From NCBI RefSeq assembly GCF_024127895.1, contig NZ_JAMYBK010000002.1:124001-188000 (forward strand): DNA of 64,000 bases, given 5' to 3'. Shown here in pieces: positions 59,308-64,000 of this stretch. The stretch comes from Pseudomonas guariconensis. Lineage in GTDB: Bacteria > Pseudomonadota > Gammaproteobacteria > Pseudomonadales > Pseudomonadaceae. Position 1 is the first letter of the stretch, and each line of letters opens with the position of its first letter. Under the pieces are notes generated by a model. The model made no database searches, was not told the DNA's origin, and saw only the letters and a list, made by a program, of their open reading frames with translations. Position numbers and translations under genes: made by a program.

Positions 59308-59940
59308 ATGTCGATGGAAACCTGGTTGGCCTTCTTTGCCGCGTGCTGGGTGATCAGCCTGTCGCCGGGTGCCGGGGCCATCGCCTCGATGTCCAGTGGG
59401 CTGCAGTACGGTTTCTGGCGTGGTTACTGGAACGCCCTGGGCCTGCAACTGGGCCTGATCGTGCAGATCGCCATCATCGCCGCCGGTGTCGGCGCGATCC
59501 TCGCCGCCTCGGCCACCGCGTTCCAGATCATCAAATGGTTCGGTGTCGCCTACCTGGTGTACCTGGCGTACCGGCAATGGCGCGCGTTGCCCATGGACAT
59601 GGACGATTCGTCGGGCGTGCGCCCGATCGGCAAGCCGTTGAGCCTGGTGTTCCGCGGTTTCCTGGTCAATGTCAGCAATCCCAAGGCGCTGGTGTTCATG
59701 CTCGCGGTGCTGCCGCAGTTCATCAATCCGCATGCCCCGCTGCTGCCCCAGTACCTGGCGATCACCCTCACCATGATCAGCGTCGACATGCTGGTGATGG
59801 CCGGCTACACCGGGCTGGCGGCCCGGGTGCTGCGGATGCTGCGCACGCCCAGGCAGCAGAAGCGTTTGAACCGGACCTTTGCCGGGCTGTTCATCGGCGC
59901 GGCGACCTTCCTGGCCACCCTGCGTCGCGCGCCGGTCTAG
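59308..59940 (+). CDS. LysE/RhtB family amino-acid exporter
   Basis: 210 residues from ATG 59308 with GAGG upstream. Six hydrophobic segments and the family start (WLAFFAACWVISLSPGAGAIASMSSGLQYGFWRG) with the conserved P-G-x-x-x. GFLVNVSNPKALVFMLAVLPQFI is the second signature. It exports amino acids or homoserine lactone-type compounds. Nearest E. coli relatives are RhtB/RhtC. Substrate unknown. Confidence 0.9.
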   Translation: MSMETWLAFFAACWVISLSPGAGAIASMSSGLQYGFWRGYWNALGLQLGLIVQIAIIAAGVGAILAASATAFQIIKWFGVAYLVYLAYRQWRALPMDMDDSSGVRPIGKPLSLVFRGFLVNVSNPKALVFMLAVLPQFINPHAPLLPQYLAITLTMISVDMLVMAGYTGLAARVLRMLRTPRQQKRLNRTFAGLFIGAATFLATLRRAPV

Positions 59941-59961
59941 GCCAGCAGTTGAGTGGCCCCG

Positions 59962-60714
59962 CTAGCGCTGCTTGTCGATCAATCCCTTGAGCAGGTCCAC
60001 CGGTAACGGAAAGACGATGGTCGAGCTCTTGTCTCCGGCGATCGAGCCCAGGGTCTGCATGTAGCGCAGTTGCATGGCCCCCGGCTCCTTGCCGAGCATC
60101 TGTGCGGCCTGCATAAGTTTCTCCGACGCCTGCAACTCACCCTCGGCGTGGATCACCTTGGCCCGCCGCTCGCGTTCGGCCTCGGCCTGGCGGGCGATGG
60201 CGCGGACCATCGACTCGTTGAGGTCGACATGCTTGATCTCGACGTTGGCCACCTTGATGCCCCAGGCATCGGTCTGGGCGTCCAGCACCTGGCGAACGTC
60301 CGAGTTGAGCTGCTCGCGCTCGGCCAGCAGCTCGTCCAGCTCATGCTTGCCGAGCACGGCGCGCAGGGTGGTCTGGGCCAGCTGGCTGGTGGCGGTGAGG
60401 AAATCCTCGACCTGGATGATCGCCTTCTGCGGGTCGAGCACGCGAAAGTACACCACGGCGTTGACCTTGACCGAGACGTTGTCACGGGTGATCACGTCCT
60501 GGGGCGGTACGTCGAGCACCACGGTGCGCAAGTCGACCCGGACCATCTGCTGGATCCCCGGGATCAGGATGATCAACCCTGGCCCCTTGACCTGCCAGAA
60601 GCGCCCCAGCTGGAATACTACGCCACGCTCGTACTCGCGCAGGATGCGCAGTGCCGACACCAACAGCACGCCAAGCAATGCCAGCAAGGCGCCGAAACCG
60701 AACTGAACGAACAT
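59962..60714 (-). CDS. Slipin (SPFH/stomatin-like) protein
   Basis: 250 residues from ATG 60714 with AAGGAG eight bases upstream. One N-terminal transmembrane helix (residues 5-25) precedes the SPFH domain ([59 protein letters not shown]). It forms oligomers in membrane microdomains, usually together with the NfeD protein encoded just upstream. The start lies 2 bp from the NfeD stop, so they are coupled. Confidence 0.92.
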   Translation of the reverse strand: MFVQFGFGALLALLGVLLVSALRILREYERGVVFQLGRFWQVKGPGLIILIPGIQQMVRVDLRTVVLDVPPQDVITRDNVSVKVNAVVYFRVLDPQKAIIQVEDFLTATSQLAQTTLRAVLGKHELDELLAEREQLNSDVRQVLDAQTDAWGIKVANVEIKHVDLNESMVRAIARQAEAERERRAKVIHAEGELQASEKLMQAAQMLGKEPGAMQLRYMQTLGSIAGDKSSTIVFPLPVDLLKGLIDKQR

Positions 60715-60716
60715 CT

Positions 60717-62087
60717 TCACTCTCCTTGCGCCGCGGGCGCGGTGGCACTGACCTCCAACATCACGCCATGGCGGGCGATTACCCGCACATGCTGCCCAGG
60801 CTGCAATGGGGTCGCGCATTGAACTTGCCATTGTTCGCCCTGGGCCTGCACCGAGCCGCAGAACGGGTTGTCCGCCATCACTTGGGTCACCGTGACCAGG
60901 CTGCCGACCAGGCCGGCATCGCCGCTGACCAGGGCCCGCTGTCGCGCCTTGAGGGCCATGCCCAGCACACCGCCCAGGAGCACCGCCGAGAGCACTGCCA
61001 GGCTGACGATCAAGCCCAGAGGGATACCGAAGCCGGGCGCTTCGGTATCCATCAGGATCACCGCGCCGACCACGAAGGCTACGATGCCACCGAAGCCGAC
61101 CACGCCGAAGCTGGGCAGGAACGCTTCGGCGATCATGAACGCCAAGCCGAGCAGGATCAGCGCCACGCCGGCATAGCTGACCGGTAGCAACTGCAGGGCG
61201 TACAAGGCCAGCAACAGGCAGATACCGCCGACCACGCCGCCAACCCCGGAGCCGGGGTTCATGAACTCGAACAGCAGGCCATAGACGCCGATCATGATCA
61301 GGATCAGTGCCACGCTAGGGTTGGTGATCACCGCCAGCAGGCGGGTGCGCCAGTCTGGCGGATGCTCGAGCACCAGGGCGCCGGCGGTCTGCAACTGACG
61401 GGGTTGGCCGGCGACCTCCAGGGTCTTGCCGTCCAGCTGGCGTAGCAGGTCGGGCAGGTCGTTGGCCACCAAGTCGACGACCTTGAGGCGCAGGGCCTCG
61501 TTGGCCGGCAGGCTGACCGCCTCGCGCACGGCCTTCTCGGCCCAGTCGGCGTTGCGTCCGCGCAACTGCGCCAGGCCGCGGATGTAGGCGGCGGCATCGT
61601 TGACCTGCTTGCGTGTGAGGGCGTCCTGGCCCTCGGGGGCGGAGGCCTTCTCGTCCTTGTCCTTGGAGGCGGGCGAGGAGGGCGGGCCGGGGGCGCCGAC
61701 CTGCACCGGCGTGGCCGCGCCCAGGTTGGTCCCCGGCGCCATGGCTGCCACGTGACTGGCATACAGGATATAGGTCCCGGCGCTGGCGGCCCGGGCGCCG
61801 CTGGGGGCGACGAAGCTGGCCACCGGTACGGGGCTGGCGATGATCGCCTTGATGATCTGGCGCATGGAGCTGTCCAGCCCACCGGGGGTGTCCAGGCGGA
61901 TCACCACCAACTGCGCGCCTTGCTCCTGTGCCTGCTCCAGACCGCGTACCAGGTAGTCCGCACTGGCCGGGCCGATGGCATCGTCGATGCCCAGCACCCA
62001 CACGCTACCGCCTGGTGCGGCCTGGCCTCCCGGGGCCGCGCCGAGCATCAGTAACAGCAGCAGGCAGTACCAGCAGCGAGCGATCAC
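60717..62087 (-). CDS. NfeD family membrane serine protease (long NfeD1b type)
   Basis: 456 residues from GTG 62087, with GAGGTG upstream. A signal peptide, then a ClpP-like protease domain (residues 30-240) with catalytic Ser in [11 protein letters not shown] and Lys near [13 protein letters not shown]. Four to five transmembrane helices (residues 245-380) precede a C-terminal OB-fold NfeD domain. In Pyrococcus a similar enzyme cleaves the partner stomatin. The slipin gene downstream completes this known pair. Confidence 0.92.
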   Translation of the reverse strand: MIARCWYCLLLLLMLGAAPGGQAAPGGSVWVLGIDDAIGPASADYLVRGLEQAQEQGAQLVVIRLDTPGGLDSSMRQIIKAIIASPVPVASFVAPSGARAASAGTYILYASHVAAMAPGTNLGAATPVQVGAPGPPSSPASKDKDEKASAPEGQDALTRKQVNDAAAYIRGLAQLRGRNADWAEKAVREAVSLPANEALRLKVVDLVANDLPDLLRQLDGKTLEVAGQPRQLQTAGALVLEHPPDWRTRLLAVITNPSVALILIMIGVYGLLFEFMNPGSGVGGVVGGICLLLALYALQLLPVSYAGVALILLGLAFMIAEAFLPSFGVVGFGGIVAFVVGAVILMDTEAPGFGIPLGLIVSLAVLSAVLLGGVLGMALKARQRALVSGDAGLVGSLVTVTQVMADNPFCGSVQAQGEQWQVQCATPLQPGQHVRVIARHGVMLEVSATAPAAQGE

Positions 62088-62182
62088 CTGTCGTCACCTC
62101 GTCGGACCTGTCCCCGAAGTTTAGTCGTGCTCGCCGGACCAGGGCCTAAACTTCAGGTTGGGGGCTAAACCGGAGGTGCATC

Positions 62183-62641
62183 ATGCGTATGGCCAAGACC
62201 CTGCAGCAGCGCCTGGACCAGGCCAACTGCGACTACGACATCATTTCCCATCCACACTCGGCCACGAGCCTGGAGTCGGCACGCACTGCCGGCGTACCCG
62301 CCGAACGGGTCGCCAAGTCGGTGATGCTCGACGACCGTCATGGCAACTACCTCATGGCCGTGCTGCCGGCCAACCGGCACCTGGACATGAGCAAGGTGCG
62401 CATGACCGGCGCCTGGCAACTGACCCGCGAGAGTGGCCTGCCGACGCTGTTCGGCGACTGCGAGCGCGGCGCCATCCCGGCGCTCGGCGATGCCTATGAC
62501 GTGAAGATGTTGCTCGACCCGAGCCTTACCCGCCAGGGCGATGTCTACCTGGAGGCAGGTGATCACGATCACTTGATCCACATGAGCATGGAGCAATACC
62601 TGAAGCTGGTTCCGCACGCCGAAGTGCGCGAACTGTGCTGA
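62183..62641 (+). CDS. YbaK/EbsC-type aminoacyl-tRNA deacylase
   Basis: 152 residues with GGAGGTG upstream. YDIISHPHSATSLESARTAGVPAERVAKSVML and the invariant Lys in VAKSVML are those of the INS superfamily (YbaK/ProXp). GAIPALGDAYDVKMLLDPSL is also typical. It should hydrolyse mischarged aminoacyl-tRNA, probably Cys-tRNA(Pro) or Ala-tRNA(Pro). The C-terminal HMSMEQYLKL tail is common in Pseudomonas. Confidence 0.88.
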   Translation: MRMAKTLQQRLDQANCDYDIISHPHSATSLESARTAGVPAERVAKSVMLDDRHGNYLMAVLPANRHLDMSKVRMTGAWQLTRESGLPTLFGDCERGAIPALGDAYDVKMLLDPSLTRQGDVYLEAGDHDHLIHMSMEQYLKLVPHAEVRELC

Positions 62642-62702
62642 TGACGTTCAAGCCAATGCCGGGCCGGCGTCGTGGACGACCCGCCCGGCCCGAGGAGGAA
62701 TC

Positions 62703-62945
62703 ATGGAAGCACCGATCCATCCATTTTCCGAGCTGTTCAAGCAATTGGGCCTGGCGGACGATGCCGAGAGCATCGACAAGTTCATCACCACGCACTCGCC
62801 GTTGAAGAACGAGATCAAGCTGGTGGATGCGCCGTTCTGGAGCGACGCCCAGCGTGCCTTTCTCAAGGAGAGCGTGATAGACGATGCCGATTGGGCGGTG
62901 CCCTTCGATCAACTCAACGAAGCGTTGCGCCGCCCCCGCAAATAA
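62703..62945 (+). CDS. DUF2789 family protein
   Basis: 80 residues, with AGGAGG upstream. PFSELFKQLGLADDAESIDKFITTHSPL and APFWSDAQRAFLKESVIDDADWAV match DUF2789. All-alpha, acidic, cytoplasmic. Its function is unknown. Structures of the family show a small helical homodimer. It follows ybaK by 61 bp in the same direction and may be cotranscribed. Confidence 0.88.
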   Translation: MEAPIHPFSELFKQLGLADDAESIDKFITTHSPLKNEIKLVDAPFWSDAQRAFLKESVIDDADWAVPFDQLNEALRRPRK

Positions 62946-63016
62946 AGCGCCGAGCGGCACCTGTTGAGTGATTTGGCCGTTGCTATGCTCAGGAAAAACA
63001 AAAAGGGGATAGCGCG

Positions 63017-63655
63017 ATGAAAGATCCCTACGCACCAGGATTCTGGTGCACCGTGACGATCCTGGGCACCCTGACGGCGGGTTACTTCTACGGTATCCGG
63101 CACGTCCACCACATGGACCAGGCCGTGCAGTTCCTGTATGCCGCCGCCGCGGTCACCGCGGCGGTGGCGCTCTGCGCCCTGGCCTGGATCGCCTGGCAGC
63201 AACTGCACCTGAACAAGCGCGAAGTGAGCCAGGGGCGAACGTTGCTGAGCATCTGGAACACCAAGGTGGCCCTGCGCCGGGTCGAGACCGTATTCGATCG
63301 TTATTTCTGGGGCAGCTACTGGCATTCGGGGAGGACCTTCGAGGAGGTCATGGGCGAGCTCAAGGGCACGCCGCTGGAGCAGAGCCTGGATGCCCTCAAG
63401 CGTCAGTGTCGGGAGCTGGACCGGGAGGTCCACGATCCTCATCACCGCTGGCTGGCCAATGCCCGTGACCTTTCCAGCGTGGCCACGGCCATGGCTCGCG
63501 AGCGCTATCAGCTCGACCTGTGCGACCCACGGGGCAGCGATGGGGGCAATACCGCAGTGCTCAACCGCGACCTGGAAGTGCTGGTGTACACCTGGTCGGC
63601 GCGCCTGCGCAGCTTCGACCATCAGCTGGACGAACTGGAGCGCGCCTACCACTGA
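63017..63655 (+). CDS. Hypothetical two-helix membrane protein
   Basis: 212 residues. Two transmembrane helices (about residues 9-27 and 38-62) are followed by a 150-residue cytoplasmic helical domain with heptad-like pattern (LKRQCRELDREVHDPHHRWLANARDLSSVATAMARERYQL, LRSFDHQLDELERAYH). The W/Y-rich segment VFDRYFWGSYWHSGRTFEEVMGELKGTPLEQ is distinctive. I do not recognise a domain. Pseudomonas-type codon use and a GGGGATAGC upstream support it as a real gene. Its stop abuts the stop of the CBS gene on the other strand. Confidence 0.72.
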   Translation: MKDPYAPGFWCTVTILGTLTAGYFYGIRHVHHMDQAVQFLYAAAAVTAAVALCALAWIAWQQLHLNKREVSQGRTLLSIWNTKVALRRVETVFDRYFWGSYWHSGRTFEEVMGELKGTPLEQSLDALKRQCRELDREVHDPHHRWLANARDLSSVATAMARERYQLDLCDPRGSDGGNTAVLNRDLEVLVYTWSARLRSFDHQLDELERAYH

Positions 63656-64000
63656 TCACTCGCCGCGGATGTACTGCTCCAGCTGCAGGATGAGGTTGGC
63701 CTGTTCGGCGATGGTTTCCTTGACCAGGTCGCCGATCGACAGCAGGCCGAGCAGTTCGCCGTTGCTCACCACCGGCAGGTGGCGCAGGTGGCGGTTGGTC
63801 ATCAGGTTCATGCAGTACTCCAGGTTCTGCTTGGGTTCGACTGTGACCACCGGCGCACTCATGATCTCGCGCACGGGCGTCGCCGCCGACGAGCGGCCCT
63901 TGAGCACCAGTTTGCGGGCGTAGTCGCGTTCGCTGACGATACCCATCACCTGGCCGTTCTCCACCACCGGCAGTGCACCGACGTTCTTTTCCGCCAGCAA
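63656..64000 (-). CDS. CBS-domain protein, C-terminal part (start outside window)
   Basis: The frame is open to the window edge, giving about 115 residues. It contains the end of one CBS repeat (NVGALPVVENGQVMGIVSERDYARKLVL) and a full second one (VREIMSAPVVTVEPKQNLEYCMNLMTNRHLRHLPVVSNGELLGLLSIGDLV). The tail AEQANLILQLEQYIRG is typical of stand-alone CBS-pair proteins. These bind adenosine nucleotides and usually sense energy state. Full length in the family is about 145 residues, so about 30 residues are missing. Confidence 0.88.
   Translation of the reverse strand: MLAEKNVGALPVVENGQVMGIVSERDYARKLVLKGRSSAATPVREIMSAPVVTVEPKQNLEYCMNLMTNRHLRHLPVVSNGELLGLLSIGDLVKETIAEQANLILQLEQYIRGE

Overview
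This 64 kb window is a high-GC chromosomal segment of a Pseudomonas of the P. putida group. The evidence is the lysine-catabolism cluster hglS-amaR-amaB-amaA, the dadR-dadA-ridA-alr-pauR block, the algR-hemCDXY-dsbB-algQ-algP block, class I cyaA next to rnk and cyaY, and REP palindromes of the P. putida type. Nearly everything is vertically inherited core genome. I see no prophage, insertion sequence, CRISPR array, rRNA or tRNA, and no complete undescribed system. The novelty candidates are regulatory sites, nested repeats and a few small or unplaced genes.

Layout. 1-5.8 kb: end of an MFS transporter, a phospholipase-D-like lipoprotein, a MocR regulator divergent from a DUF1127 protein, and a PuuB-like amine oxidoreductase. 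5.9-13.7 kb: a YkgJ Fe/Zn-cluster protein, the Lrp-type regulator dadR divergent from dadA-ridA-alr (D-alanine use), pauR, cytochrome c5, an acetyl-CoA hydrolase/transferase and xpt. 13.8-20.2 kb: rep helicase, a GGDEF/EAL protein behind a Fur-like box, a MATE pump and a divergent LysR gene. 20.3-25.7 kb: lysine catabolism, namely hglS (2-oxoadipate to D-2-hydroxyglutarate), the regulator amaR, amaB and amaA. 25.7-32.3 kb: an MscS channel with a cyclic-nucleotide-binding domain, a LysR regulator, a secreted alpha/beta hydrolase beside an AT-rich patch, comM, a two-Mop-domain protein and ubiK.

32.3-35.2 kb: glnK-amtB with a readable sigma-54/NtrC promoter, then sutA behind a long leader. 35.2-40.3 kb: a tightly packed minus-strand operon lptM-lysA-dapF-DUF484-xerC-HAD, read away from a 268-bp nested inverted repeat that separates it from cyaY. 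40.3-46 kb: cyaY, a DUF1289 protein, rnk, adenylate cyclase cyaA, two small conserved proteins and a glutathione S-transferase. 46-56 kb: argH, algR without an adjacent algZ/fimS kinase gene, hemC-hemD-hemX-hemY with overlapping junctions, dsbB2, algQ, an FKBP isomerase and the histone-like algP. 56-64 kb: TIGR02444, an ABC-F ATPase coupled to a small MscS channel, a LysE exporter, a slipin/NfeD pair, a YbaK deacylase, DUF2789, an unknown two-helix membrane protein and the end of a CBS-domain gene.

How the genes work together. Several blocks handle amino acids and amines: dadA/alr, amaA/amaB/hglS, the PuuB-like oxidoreductase, pauR and LysE. glnK/amtB handles ammonium, lysA/dapF/argH do biosynthesis, and algQ, sutA and cyaA are global regulators. 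Start codons were chosen from Shine-Dalgarno position and family length. Gene-order comparisons with other strains are from memory and are marked as such.
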